Assembly (NCBI GenBank): GCA_050018415.1 | Contig: JBEKAB010000002.1 | Location: forward strand, 174,217 to 238,216 | From: UBA1161 sp002311745 | GTDB lineage: Bacteria > Planctomycetota > Phycisphaerae > Tepidisphaerales > Tepidisphaeraceae | DNA: 64,000 bases | Direction: 5' to 3' | In this document: one piece after another, positions 56,546-64,000 of the stretch | How the letters are laid out: every line of letters starts with the position of its first letter | How positions within the stretch are numbered: the stretch's first letter is position 1 | Translations under genes and position numbers: made by a program | Notes under the pieces: generated by a model | The model's database searches: none | Seen by the model: the letters and a program-made list of their open reading frames with translations, nothing else | What the model was told of the DNA's origin: nothing

Positions 56546-57520
56546 ATGGCCGAGAAATTGGTGATCATCGGCTCCGGCCCGGCGGCGTGGACTTGCGCCC
56601 TTTACGCCGCGCGGGCCAACCTCAGCCCGGTCGTTTACGAAGGCGCCATCAGCGAGGAAAACCGCGTCCGCGGGACACTGCCCCTGGGGCAGCTCAATCT
56701 TACGACGGACGTCGAAAATTACCCCGGATTTCCCAAGGGAGTCCCCGGCCCGGAGCTGATGGAAGCGATGCGCGAGCAGGCCATCCGATTCGCCGCGCGC
56801 GTCGTGACCGAAGACATCCTTGACGTGGACCTGTCGCGTCGGCCGTTTACGGTCAAGGATTCCGCCGGTGCTTCGACGCAGGCGCACGCCCTGGTGATCG
56901 CCACGGGGGCCAGCGCCAACTATCTCGGCCTGGAATCGGAAAGCCGATTCAAAAATTTCGGCGTCTCGGCTTGCGCGGTCTGCGACGGGGCGCTGCCGCG
57001 GTTTCGCAGCAAACCCCTGGTGGTCGTCGGCGGGGGCGACTCGGCGGCGGAAGAGGCTAATCATTTGAGCAAGTTCGCTGGCACGGTGATGCTGGTCCAT
57101 CGCCGCGACAAGCTGCGTGCATGCTCCATTATGGCCCAACGGCTGCTGAGCAATCCGAAGGTGAAGCCCATTTGGAACAGCGTGGTGGAAGAGGTCTTGG
57201 GCGATGACGAGCGCGGCGTCACGGGCGTGCGGGTCAAGAATCTCAAGACCGGCGACACCAGCACGCTCGAGGCCGCGGGAGTGTTCGTCGCCATCGGCCA
57301 CACGCCTAACACCGCTTTTTTGCGCGGGCAGGTGCAACTCGATCCCCAGGGGTTCATCATCCTGAAAGACCCCTTCCGCAGCGCGACAAGCGTCGACGGG
57401 GTTTTTGCCGCCGGGGACGTGGCCGATCCGGTTTACAAGCAGGCCGTCACCGCCGCCGCCATGGGCTGCAAGGCCGCCCTCGACGCTGAACGCTGGCTGG
57501 TGGAAAAGCAAATCCATTGA
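56546..57520 (+). CDS. trxB: Thioredoxin reductase
   Basis: The 324-residue flavoprotein reduces thioredoxin with NADPH. FAD-binding IIGSGPAAWTCALYAAR opens the protein; the redox pair is Cys143-Ala-Val-Cys146 (CAVCDG, where CATC is usual); the NADPH motif is VVGGGDSAAEEA; and GVFAAGDVADP closes the FAD site. Length is normal. Its stop is just upstream of a fold-back repeat and the GDSL gene. Confidence 0.95.
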   Translation: MAEKLVIIGSGPAAWTCALYAARANLSPVVYEGAISEENRVRGTLPLGQLNLTTDVENYPGFPKGVPGPELMEAMREQAIRFAARVVTEDILDVDLSRRPFTVKDSAGASTQAHALVIATGASANYLGLESESRFKNFGVSACAVCDGALPRFRSKPLVVVGGGDSAAEEANHLSKFAGTVMLVHRRDKLRACSIMAQRLLSNPKVKPIWNSVVEEVLGDDERGVTGVRVKNLKTGDTSTLEAAGVFVAIGHTPNTAFLRGQVQLDPQGFIILKDPFRSATSVDGVFAAGDVADPVYKQAVTAAAMGCKAALDAERWLVEKQIH

Positions 57521-57526
57521 AATTCA

Positions 57527-57642
57527 AAATGCAACCGCAGAGACACAGAGACGCAGAGGAAGCCGCAGAGACAAAACCAAATGAATGTATTTTTGTTTTC
57601 TCCGCGGTACTCGGCATCCTCTGCGCCTCTGCGGTTGCATTT
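57527..57642. repeat. Fold-back repeat, CAGAGACGCAGAG family (copy 2), inside a coding region
   Basis: The left arm (ATGCAACCGCAGAGAC) and right arm (CTCTGCGGTTGCATTT) pair imperfectly over about 45 bases each. The central part (AGACAAAACCAAAT, TTTTTGTTTTCTC) is shared with copy 3. It overlaps the first 38 codons of the GDSL gene. Confidence 0.92.
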
Positions 57643-58410
57643 GGTAGCGCAACTCGACCGGCGACACAGCCGTCGCCGATCCCTTTAACGCAGAATACGC
57701 CGCCGATCACCGAGCCGGCGGACGTGGCGGCGATCAAGCTGGGCAAAGACGGCAACGTCTCGGCCGAATTTCTCAACAAGCACCAATCGTTTCTTGGGCG
57801 GCGGTCGCAAGGGCCGATCCGGGTGCTTTTTCTGGGCGATTCCATCACCGACTTCTGGCGCTGGCCCGGGCCCAATGGGGGAAAGGAAATCTGGGACCGG
57901 CGCTACGCCATGCTGGATGCCGCCAACTTCGGCATGAGCGGCGACAGAACCCAGCACGTGCTGTGGCGCATCGCCAACGGCGAGCTGGATGGCATTCATC
58001 CCCAAGTCGTCGTGCTCCTGATCGGAGCCAACAATCTCGCCTATCCACTGGACGAGATCGAGCGTGGCCAGAAAAAGATCATCGATCAAATCCATCAGAA
58101 GCTGCCGGACACGAAGTTGCTGCTGATGGGAGTCTTCCCGCGCGGCGGCGATCCCCAGTCCGTCGCGATGGATGCGAAGATGGAAATGACGGTTGCCGCG
58201 ATGCGGGAGAAAATCAAAGCGGACAACCAATTCCTGGCCGGTCTCGGCGACGGTGACAAGACGCGTTTCCTTGACGTGGGCGACAAGTTCCTCGATTCCG
58301 ACGGCAAAATCCCCACGGACATCATGCCTGATGGGCTGCATCTCGACGCCAGGGGATATCAGATCTGGGCCGATGCGATGCAGCCGCTGCTGGATGAAAT
58401 GCTGAAGTAG
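57529..58410 (+). CDS. GDSL-family hydrolase (PAF-acetylhydrolase-like) with repeat-derived N-terminus
   Basis: The 293-residue SGNH hydrolase has block I VLFLGDSITDFW (Ser105), block III LLIGANN, and block V with Asp268 and His271 in PDGLHLDARGY, so the catalytic set is complete. It is close to the PAF-acetylhydrolase beta/gamma and sugar-esterase groups. The first 38 residues come from the fold-back repeat, whose right arm encodes a signal-like stretch (FVFSAVLGILCASAVAFG). No other start codon lies between the repeat and residue 65, so this start seems real. A GTG at 57721 is the only alternative and would leave the protein without export. Confidence 0.82.
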   Translation: MQPQRHRDAEEAAETKPNECIFVFSAVLGILCASAVAFGSATRPATQPSPIPLTQNTPPITEPADVAAIKLGKDGNVSAEFLNKHQSFLGRRSQGPIRVLFLGDSITDFWRWPGPNGGKEIWDRRYAMLDAANFGMSGDRTQHVLWRIANGELDGIHPQVVVLLIGANNLAYPLDEIERGQKKIIDQIHQKLPDTKLLLMGVFPRGGDPQSVAMDAKMEMTVAAMREKIKADNQFLAGLGDGDKTRFLDVGDKFLDSDGKIPTDIMPDGLHLDARGYQIWADAMQPLLDEMLK

Positions 58411-58420
58411 GAATTCAATC

Positions 58421-58538
58421 AATGCAACCGCAGAGACGCAGAGACGCAGAGAGAACCGCCGAGACAAAACCAAATAAATGCATTTTTGTTTTCTCTGCGG
58501 CTGTCTCCGCGTCTCTGCGTCTCTGCGGTTGCCTTTGG
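58421..58538. repeat. Fold-back repeat, CAGAGACGCAGAG family (copy 3), just before rnpA
   Basis: The arms AATGCAACCGCAGAGACGCA and TGCGTCTCTGCGGTTGCC are nearly perfect complements at their outer ends. The loop is almost the same as copy 2. It ends eight bases before the rnpA ATG, so rnpA has no clear Shine-Dalgarno. Confidence 0.92.
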
Positions 58539-58545
58539 CGATCGC

Positions 58546-58911
58546 ATGGGTGAAAAACGCTACACGTATCCGCGATCGTGCCGTTTGTCGGGCAAGCGGG
58601 CGTTCGCCGCCGTCTATGCCGCGGGGGCCAAGCAGGCGCGCGGGCCGCTGGCGGTGTTTTCGGCGCCCAGTTCGCTGTCGCATTGCCGCTGGGGACTGAG
58701 CGTTGGACGCAGCGTCGGCACGGCCGTGCGGCGCAACCGCATCAAGCGATTGCTGCGCGAATCGATCCGCCTGCTTCAGCACGATCTGCCGCGGGGATAT
58801 GACGTCATCATCGTCGTGCGGCCGCACGAGCCGATGATCCTGGCCGAGTATCAACGGCTGCTCTCCGGCCTGATGGTCCAATCGCACGCGGCTTGGGATA
58901 AAATGTCGTGA
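58546..58911 (+). CDS. rnpA: Ribonuclease P protein component
   Basis: The 121-residue basic protein helps the RNase P RNA mature tRNA 5' ends. It has the RNA-binding signature RRNRIKRLLRESIRL (about 62-76) and the start PRSCRLSGKRAFAAVYAAG. The ATG at 58546 is just beyond the fold-back repeat. rpmH, its usual upstream neighbour, is missing. It overlaps yidD by one base. Confidence 0.93.
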   Translation: MGEKRYTYPRSCRLSGKRAFAAVYAAGAKQARGPLAVFSAPSSLSHCRWGLSVGRSVGTAVRRNRIKRLLRESIRLLQHDLPRGYDVIIVVRPHEPMILAEYQRLLSGLMVQSHAAWDKMS

Positions 58912-59117
58912 TGCGATGGGTGCTGGTGCACATGGTCCTGCTGTATCGAGCCACGCTGGGGCGGCTTTTGGGCGGGCAGTGCCGATACACCCCCTCGTGC
59001 AGCCAATACGCCATGGACGCGATCGACAAATACGGGCCGCTGCGCGGCTCGCTCAAGGCCGTCGGCCGAATCTGCCGCTGCCATCCCTGGGGCGGCTGCG
59101 GATACGATCCGGCCTAA
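58911..59117 (+). CDS. yidD: Membrane protein insertion efficiency factor YidD
   Basis: The 68-residue protein has the YidD signature: CRYTPSCSQYAMDAI (the conserved cysteines), GSLKAVGRICRCHPWGGCGYDP. It assists YidC-dependent insertion of membrane proteins. The stop of rnpA and its start overlap (TGATG), so the two are coupled. yidC itself is not downstream, where a convergent dnaB is found instead. Confidence 0.94.
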   Translation: MRWVLVHMVLLYRATLGRLLGGQCRYTPSCSQYAMDAIDKYGPLRGSLKAVGRICRCHPWGGCGYDPA

Positions 59118-59264
59118 ATCAGTAAAGGCTTGAGTCGATTGAATCGCCTCATCACGCGCAACCGCGATTTCAGCTCGATCAGCAGATTGCCGAAGCGATC
59201 CGCCCGCAGCGACAAATGTCTTCGCCGCTCGGAACAGAGCGATTGCACGATGTCCGCCATGGAT

Positions 59265-60623
59265 TTACTGGAACGGATCGATCGACGTGCTGAGATTCTC
59301 AAAGCGCGTGGTTTTGGTCAGGAACGTCAGCTTGATCGTGCCGGTGGGGCCGTTGCGCTGCTTGGCGATGATGATTTCGGCGATGTTGTCGGGCACAAAG
59401 TCCGGCTCGCTCATTTTGTAATAATCCTCGCGGTGCAAAAGCATGATCACATCCGCATCCTGCTCGATGCTGCCGGATTCGCGCAGGTCGCTCATGCGCG
59501 GCCGGTGTCCTTCGCGGCCCTCGGTTTGGCGGTTGAGCTGCGAGAGGCAGATGACCGGGATATTCAGCTCGCGGGCCACGCTCTTGACCGCCCGGGAGAT
59601 TTCGCTGATTTGCTGCTGGCGGTTCTCCGGCCCGGGGTTGTCCATGAGCTGCATGTAATCAATCATGAGGCATTTGATGTCGTGCTGGAGCTTCAAGCGC
59701 CGGGCCTTGGCGCGCAGTTCCAGGGGCGTGAGGCCGGGCGAATCGTCGACCCAAATGGGCGCCTTGGCCAATTCGCCGACGATGGTGGCCAGCTTGGTGT
59801 ATTCCTGGCTGTTGAGCATGCCTTTGCGCAGCTTGTGGGCGTCGATCTGCCCGCGGCTGCAGAGCATGCGCTGGGCGAGCTGCTGCTTGCTCATTTCCAG
59901 GGAGAAGATGGCGGCGGGCAGGCGCTGATCGGCGGCCACGTGCTCGATCACGTTTAGGGCGAATGCGGTTTTGCCCATGGACGGCCTGGCGGCCACGATG
60001 ACCATCTCCCCTTTTTGCAGGCCGTTGAGCATGTCATCCAACTCGTGGAATCCGCTTTCCAGGCCGCGCTGGCCGCGGTTCTCGATCATCTCGAAAACCT
60101 CGTGCAACACGTGCTCCAACGGTTCCACGGCGTTGCTGACTTTTTTCTCGGCGATGGCGAAGATGCGTTTCTCGGCCTTGTCCAGAATCAGATCCGCCTG
60201 CTCGTGGGGGGCGTAGGCGTCGCGGAGACAGTCGTTGCTGGCGGCGATCAGTTGCCGCAGCAGGGCCTTTTCGCGCACGATCTCCGCGTAGTGGGCGCCG
60301 TGCGCCGCCGACGGGATCGTCCCCAGAATTTGCGCCAGATACCCCTTGCCCCCGATTTCCTCCAGAAGCTGCCGCTTGGCCAGCTCCTCGTACAGAATCA
60401 CCGCGTCGATGGGGCGGTTCTGTTCGTACAGCTTGATGAGGACGTCGAAGATGATCTGGTGATCGGCCTGGTAGAACGAATCGCGATCGATCAGGGGAAT
60501 GATTTGCCCGACCATTTCCCGGTCGAGCATCATCGACGCCAGCAGGCACATCTCCGCTTCGATCGAGTGCGGCGGCAGGCGATCGAACTGACTGGCCACC
60601 GCCGAATCCATCAACTGGGTCAT
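59265..60623 (-). CDS. dnaB: Replicative DNA helicase DnaB
   Basis: The 452-residue hexameric helicase unwinds DNA ahead of the replisome. The helical N-domain (about 15-115: LPPHSIEAEMCLLASMMLD) is followed by a linker and the RecA-like motor, with Walker A ARPSMGKT (212-219), Walker B LMIDYMQLM, and ICLSQLNRQTEGRE. A good AGGAAGGGAAG lies before the ATG. No intein is present in the P-loop. Confidence 0.97.
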   Translation of the reverse strand: MTQLMDSAVASQFDRLPPHSIEAEMCLLASMMLDREMVGQIIPLIDRDSFYQADHQIIFDVLIKLYEQNRPIDAVILYEELAKRQLLEEIGGKGYLAQILGTIPSAAHGAHYAEIVREKALLRQLIAASNDCLRDAYAPHEQADLILDKAEKRIFAIAEKKVSNAVEPLEHVLHEVFEMIENRGQRGLESGFHELDDMLNGLQKGEMVIVAARPSMGKTAFALNVIEHVAADQRLPAAIFSLEMSKQQLAQRMLCSRGQIDAHKLRKGMLNSQEYTKLATIVGELAKAPIWVDDSPGLTPLELRAKARRLKLQHDIKCLMIDYMQLMDNPGPENRQQQISEISRAVKSVARELNIPVICLSQLNRQTEGREGHRPRMSDLRESGSIEQDADVIMLLHREDYYKMSEPDFVPDNIAEIIIAKQRNGPTGTIKLTFLTKTTRFENLSTSIDPFQ

Positions 60624-60777
60624 CGCAGGCTTCCCTTCCTGGACAAAACTTGTCCAAACATTATGCGAACCTATCCGCCGGCATGCAACGCTGATTTGCC
60701 GTGGGGCTGGAAGAATAATGACAAGAGCCGCGGGCCGGTTGGTTTTTTTCTTCCCCGGTCAGCTTCTGCACCCCTTA

Positions 60778-61365
60778 TTAACAGGAGCTGTCGCCGCCGA
60801 TGAGCCGGTCCAGAGCGTCGATGACCGGGCGCTGGGTCGTCACCCACCACAACTGCTTGTGATGGTGCACGGTGCAGACCGTACCCCGCCGCGGAAACGC
60901 AATGCAAAAATCGCTGACCAGCAGCCTCTGTAGCAATCGCTCGAGCACTTGGCGCAATGGCGCCGCCGGCGGCGAGAACTCGATGGCTGCCGCATCCGTC
61001 TTTTGGGCAAGAAGCTCGGGGTCCAATCCGATGCTTTGGATCAACTCGGCCAGCCAATCTCCGTTGCCATGGCGCAGCTCGAACGACCAATGGGCCGCCG
61101 GCATCAGCCACGCCTCGCCCGGCAGGTCGTGCTCCCACGCGCGGGCGGCCAGCTCGGCAAGCGTCCGCTCGTAGGGCACAGCGACGGCTCGGATCACGTC
61201 CTGCATCGACCGGCGAATGCTCGGATCGGGCGGTCCGATCCATCCGCGCACGAAGGTTTTGGCTTCCGGGGCGAACCCAAACGATCCACCATTGGGATAA
61301 TGGCAACGCAGCCCCTGGGCGGTCAGCCGTTGTAGGACCGTCTGATATTCAATGATCCGCGCCAT
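60778..61365 (-). CDS. Conserved hypothetical protein
   Basis: I do not recognise this 195-residue protein. It starts MARIIEYQTVLQRLTAQGL and contains FGFAPEAKTFVRGWIGPP, aromatic-rich WLMPAAHWSFELRHGNGDWLA and a C-terminal CIAFPRRGTVCTVHHHKQLWW. No signal peptide or membrane segment is seen. The start at 61365 is preferred since the longer frame upstream reads across the tRNA gene. It lies between dnaB and tRNA-His on the minus strand. Confidence 0.6.
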   Translation of the reverse strand: MARIIEYQTVLQRLTAQGLRCHYPNGGSFGFAPEAKTFVRGWIGPPDPSIRRSMQDVIRAVAVPYERTLAELAARAWEHDLPGEAWLMPAAHWSFELRHGNGDWLAELIQSIGLDPELLAQKTDAAAIEFSPPAAPLRQVLERLLQRLLVSDFCIAFPRRGTVCTVHHHKQLWWVTTQRPVIDALDRLIGGDSSC

Positions 61366-61454
61366 GCCGATCTTCCGGATGTTTTGGCGGGCATAGTATC
61401 CATGGAAGCGTACGATTGACACGCGATGGAGATCGGTTAAAAACATTTGTTTAC

Positions 61455-61528
61455 GGTGGTCGTAGCTCAGTTGGCAGAGCACAAGGTTGTGGTCCTTGGG
61501 GTCGCGGGTTCGAGCCCCGTCGACCACC
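61455..61528 (+). tRNA. tRNA-His (GTG)
   Basis: The cloverleaf folds fully: acceptor GTGGTCG with CGACCAC, the extra 5' G (61455) opposite the discriminator C (61528) that marks tRNA-His, D-arm GCTC/GAGC, anticodon arm CAAGG/CCTTG with loop TTGTGGT (anticodon GTG at 61489-61491), and T-arm GCGGG/CCCGT around TTCGAGC. The 3' CCA is not encoded. Confidence 0.97.
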
Positions 61529-61589
61529 CTTTTCTTCCGGGCCGGCGCGCTGTTCCTGCTACACGCCCGACGCGCCAGGCAGGATCGTC

Positions 61590-62501
61590 ATGCGATTTAA
61601 CTTATTTGACCATCCCATCGTCGCCATGGCTGCGGATCGCCTGACGGGCTATTGGAGCTGGACGGAGCATGTCCCGTTTGCATTTCTTCTGATCGACCTG
61701 CTGCGGCCCAGGATGGTGGTCGAGCTGGGCACGCACTCGGGTACGTCCTATTGCGCGTTCTGCCAGGCGGTCCAGAAGCTGCAATTGCCGACGCGCTGCC
61801 ATGCCATCGATACGTGGAAGGGGGACCCGCACACCGGCTTGTACGACGCGGCGATTCTGGATGCCCTGCGCGCCTATCACGATCCTCGATACGCTTCGTT
61901 TTCCCAGCTCTTGCAATCGAGCTTCGACCAGGCGGTGGATCGATTTGCCGACGGCGGCATCGACCTGCTGCACATCGACGGCTTGCACACGTACGAGGCC
62001 GTGCGTCACGACTACGGCCAATGGCTTGGCAAAGTGAGCGACGCGGGCGTGATCCTCATACACGATACATTTGAAAAGCGATTGGATTTCGGCGTCTTCA
62101 AGCTCTGGGCCGAAGTGGAAGACCAGTTCCCCAGCTTCCAGTTTCATCACGGGCACGGGCTGGGCGTCCTGGGGGTGGGGAAGCATCTGCCGCCGGCATT
62201 CCTGGAGTTTCTGGATGAGGCCCGCCGGGCGCCTGAAGGTGTGCGGGAGGTCTTTGCCGCATTGGGACGCGCCAACTCGGCATGGTGTCAACTGCGCTTG
62301 GCCGCTGGCCGGTTGTTCGACCAGCAGGCCGGCATCAACGCGTACAAGCGTCAGATCGGCGAAATGGCCGATCCGCAATGGCAGGACTTTTCTTCGGCGC
62401 TGTCCCGGCCGCTGGCCTACGTCAATTATACGATCGACCAAGTCGGCGCGCTGGTCCGTCATGCCGCGGACCTGGCTCGCCGCGCGGGGGCGTCAAAGTG
62501 A
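61590..62501 (+). CDS. Class I SAM-dependent methyltransferase (Methyltransf_24-like)
   Basis: The 303-residue protein has MVVELGTHSGTSYCAF near residues 42-57, the SAM-binding motif I, then CHAIDTWKGDPHTG, IDLLHIDGLHTYEAVRHDY and GVILIHDTFEKR. This pattern is seen in cephalosporin-hydroxylase-like and glycan-modifying methyltransferases encoded with surface polysaccharide genes. The ATG at 61590 has AGGA seven bases upstream; the longer frame would start inside the tRNA. It is next to hisF with four bases between them. Confidence 0.75.
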   Translation: MRFNLFDHPIVAMAADRLTGYWSWTEHVPFAFLLIDLLRPRMVVELGTHSGTSYCAFCQAVQKLQLPTRCHAIDTWKGDPHTGLYDAAILDALRAYHDPRYASFSQLLQSSFDQAVDRFADGGIDLLHIDGLHTYEAVRHDYGQWLGKVSDAGVILIHDTFEKRLDFGVFKLWAEVEDQFPSFQFHHGHGLGVLGVGKHLPPAFLEFLDEARRAPEGVREVFAALGRANSAWCQLRLAAGRLFDQQAGINAYKRQIGEMADPQWQDFSSALSRPLAYVNYTIDQVGALVRHAADLARRAGASK

Positions 62502-62505
62502 AGAC

Positions 62506-63279
62506 ATGCTGACCAAGCGAATCATTCCCTGTCTGGACGTGGATCGCGGGCGCGTGGTCAAGGGAGTGAAGTTTTTCGATCACGTGGATGCCGGCGACCC
62601 GGTCGCCCTGGCCCGCAAATACCAGGACGACGGAGCGGATGAGCTGGTGTTCTACGACATCTCCGCCAGCCACGAGGGGCGGCAGATCATGGCCGATCTG
62701 GTGGCCAAGGTGATGGACCAGATTTTCATGCCCCTGACCGTCGGCGGGGGGATTCGCACGCTCGAGGACGCCACGCGCTTGATCCAGGCCGGCGCGGAAA
62801 AGGTGAGCGTGAATTCGGCCGCGGTGAAGAACCCGCAGTTGATCGCCGAGGTGGCCCGCAAGTTCGGCCGCTGCGCCACGGTGCTGGGATTGGATGCCAA
62901 CCGCGTGCGCGGGGCCGACGGCCGCGAGGCCTGGGAAGTGTTCATCAACGGCGGCCGCGTGCCGACCGGCGTGCGCGTGATGGATTGGATCAAGCAAGCC
63001 GAGAGCCTGGGTGCCGGCGAGATCGTGCTGAACGTCATGAACGCGGACGGCACTACCGTCGGCTACGACATCGAGATGACGGCGGCGGTGAGCGACGCGG
63101 TGAAGATTCCCGTCGTCGCCAGCGGCGGAGCGGGCAATCCGCAGCACCTGCTGGACGTATTGACCGCCGGCCACGCCGATGCCGCCCTGGCCGCCAGCAT
63201 TTTTCACTTCGGGACGTACTCGGTTGGCCAAGTCAAGCAATTCCTGGCCGAGCACGGCGTGAGCGTGCGGCTTTGCTGA
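62506..63279 (+). CDS. hisF: Imidazole glycerol phosphate synthase, cyclase subunit
   Basis: The 257-residue beta/alpha-barrel works with HisH to form the imidazole ring of histidine and AICAR. The two catalytic aspartates are present: Asp11 in PCLDVDRGRVVKG and Asp130 in LGLDANRV. Phosphate-binding loops VGGGIRTLED and VVASGGAGNPQH are typical. No other his gene is in the window. It starts four bases after the methyltransferase stop. Confidence 0.96.
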   Translation: MLTKRIIPCLDVDRGRVVKGVKFFDHVDAGDPVALARKYQDDGADELVFYDISASHEGRQIMADLVAKVMDQIFMPLTVGGGIRTLEDATRLIQAGAEKVSVNSAAVKNPQLIAEVARKFGRCATVLGLDANRVRGADGREAWEVFINGGRVPTGVRVMDWIKQAESLGAGEIVLNVMNADGTTVGYDIEMTAAVSDAVKIPVVASGGAGNPQHLLDVLTAGHADAALAASIFHFGTYSVGQVKQFLAEHGVSVRLC

Positions 63280-63332
63280 CGGAAATATGCTCCCCATCGT
63301 TCCCACACCCGATGGAACTGCATCATACACAA

Positions 63333-63875
63333 TCAGGTTATCGCTGCGCGTTGGCGGTCGAGGCGAAGCTTAAACTTGGGTGCGAACGCTTCAATCTCCA
63401 TCCGACCCCACTGGGCCCGTTCTTTGTCTTCCTCCGCAGAGAGAAAGACGATGAACCTTTCGACTTGCTGCACGACCTCATACAGTCCGCTTGGCGTTTG
63501 TGACAGTTCGTTCGCCAACAAATCAGGCATAACTGTGTCTTGCAGAACGCATTGAAGGTAGCCAATATCATAAATGAGCCATTCAAGATAATAGGCACCG
63601 GCCGATGTGACGCGCACATTGTCACTTTGCTTGATGTCGTCAAGGCCCCTATAGGTATCGTCCGGAAGTCGTTCGTCCTTGTCCTCCAGTTCAGCAAGAG
63701 CAAACTCGCCCGTCATTAAGGACCAGGCCGAGGTCTCAAAAGCGCGACCCTCGATTCCATTGCTGACTGCACGGTCGTACCAGTCGCTCCACCTCACATA
63801 ATTCTCTCCAAGGGGACCGGGTTGCGCCCGCCTCAACAGCTCAAGAACATAGAGCTTGGTAAAATAGAAGTGGCC
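63333..63875 (-). pseudogene. C-terminal fragment of an unrecognised protein, 5' end lost
   Basis: The frame is open from 63875 to the stop at 63333 but has no ATG; the first usable codon is a TTG at 63836 without a Shine-Dalgarno. The sequence (HFYFTKLYVLELLRRAQPG, WSDWYDRAVSNGIEGRAFET, AWSLMTGEFALAELED, LQCVLQDTVMPDLLANEL) reads like the end of a larger helical protein. It is AT-richer than the core genes. A candidate insertion-sequence end lies directly upstream, so truncation by insertion is likely. The family is unknown. Confidence 0.5.
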
Positions 63876-63937
63876 CTAATGGCATCAACTTAAGCGTAAC
63901 TCCGCGCCAGAACTGTATTTACAGCATTTGCGCAAGA

Positions 63938-63992
63938 CGTGACCTCCTGTCAGAATGGTGGTGTCTAAATCACCCACCAACAGGAGGCCACG
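63938..63992 (+). promoter_or_regulatory. Hairpin masking the Shine-Dalgarno of a probable transposase
   Basis: CGTGACCTCCTGT at 63938-63950 pairs (12 of 13) with 63980-63992, and TGGTGG pairs with CCACCA inside. The right arm contains GGAGG, the ribosome site for the ATG at 63994. Such masking is common before transposase genes. Confidence 0.6.
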
Positions 63993-63993
63993 G

Positions 63994-64000
63994 ATGGCAA
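63994..64000 (+). CDS. Start of a gene cut by the window edge, probably a transposase
   Basis: Only ATG GCA A is visible. GGAGG lies seven bases upstream within a hairpin. The region from about 63878 has the feel of an IS left end (GGCATCAACTTAAGC near 63880). The transposase call is an inference from this setting. Confidence 0.35.

Noticed and set aside
61416..61589. N-terminal extension of the methyltransferase frame
   Set aside because: It reads through the tRNA-His gene; the tRNA folds perfectly and the methyltransferase has its own start with Shine-Dalgarno at 61590.

Overview
The window looks like a chromosomal segment of a high-GC planctomycete-type bacterium, probably of the Phycisphaerae. 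The evidence is a secreted beta-rich protein ending in a PEP-CTERM sorting tag (6891-8180), many GT-C type membrane glycosyltransferases, HEAT/TPR-rich secreted proteins, a response regulator fused to an excisionase-like HTH, scattered housekeeping genes that usually sit in larger operons (atpD alone; rnpA-yidD without rpmH or yidC), and abundant intergenic hairpin repeats. The taxonomic call is an inference from gene content, not from a marker gene.

Layout. 1-5 kb: a minus-strand run with atpD, a catalytically dead histidine-phosphatase homologue, accD and a membrane protein with a spermidine-synthase-like domain that runs off the left edge. 4.6-8.3 kb: a CheY-like regulator, trpG/pabA, a glycosyltransferase-like protein and the PEP-CTERM protein. 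8.3-17.4 kb: mostly minus-strand rluD, tatA, a secretin-N-like protein, proC, a membrane TPR-like protein, an ABC exporter, a MshEN-domain protein and miaA. 17.5-23.3 kb: hsp20 (with a sigma-54-like promoter), queG, a HEAT-repeat protein, cbiX and a CapD/FlaA1-type nucleotide-sugar dehydratase.

23.3-27.1 kb is a defence-like cassette: a TIR/NB-ARC/TPR protein, the tail of a lost DNA methylase, then DUF6883-DUF4926-DUF4926. 27.2-31.5 kb holds two small membrane proteins and clpB. 31.5-43.2 kb is a surface-glycan block with three tandem GT39-like paralogues, another glycosyltransferase, another GT-C protein and a glycosyltransferase/TPR/GT9-like fusion. 43.6-47.4 kb is an AT-richer island with a DUF4062 protein convergent with an unusual fusion of a protein kinase and a SAMHD1-like HD phosphohydrolase. 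This is the best candidate for an undescribed system. Two diverged copies of a noncoding repeat lie on either side of the stretch 38.4-48.1 kb.

48.1-63.3 kb returns to core genes: xseB-ispA-dxs, an ECF sigma factor with a coupled anti-sigma-like protein, a response regulator, leuB-like dehydrogenase, a site-2 protease, trxB, a GDSL hydrolase, rnpA-yidD, dnaB, tRNA-His, a methyltransferase and hisF. Three copies of a roughly 120-bp fold-back repeat lie here, and one of them appears to encode the N-terminal signal-like segment of the GDSL protein. The right end carries a truncated gene next to what looks like the left end of an insertion sequence whose transposase start is cut by the window edge.
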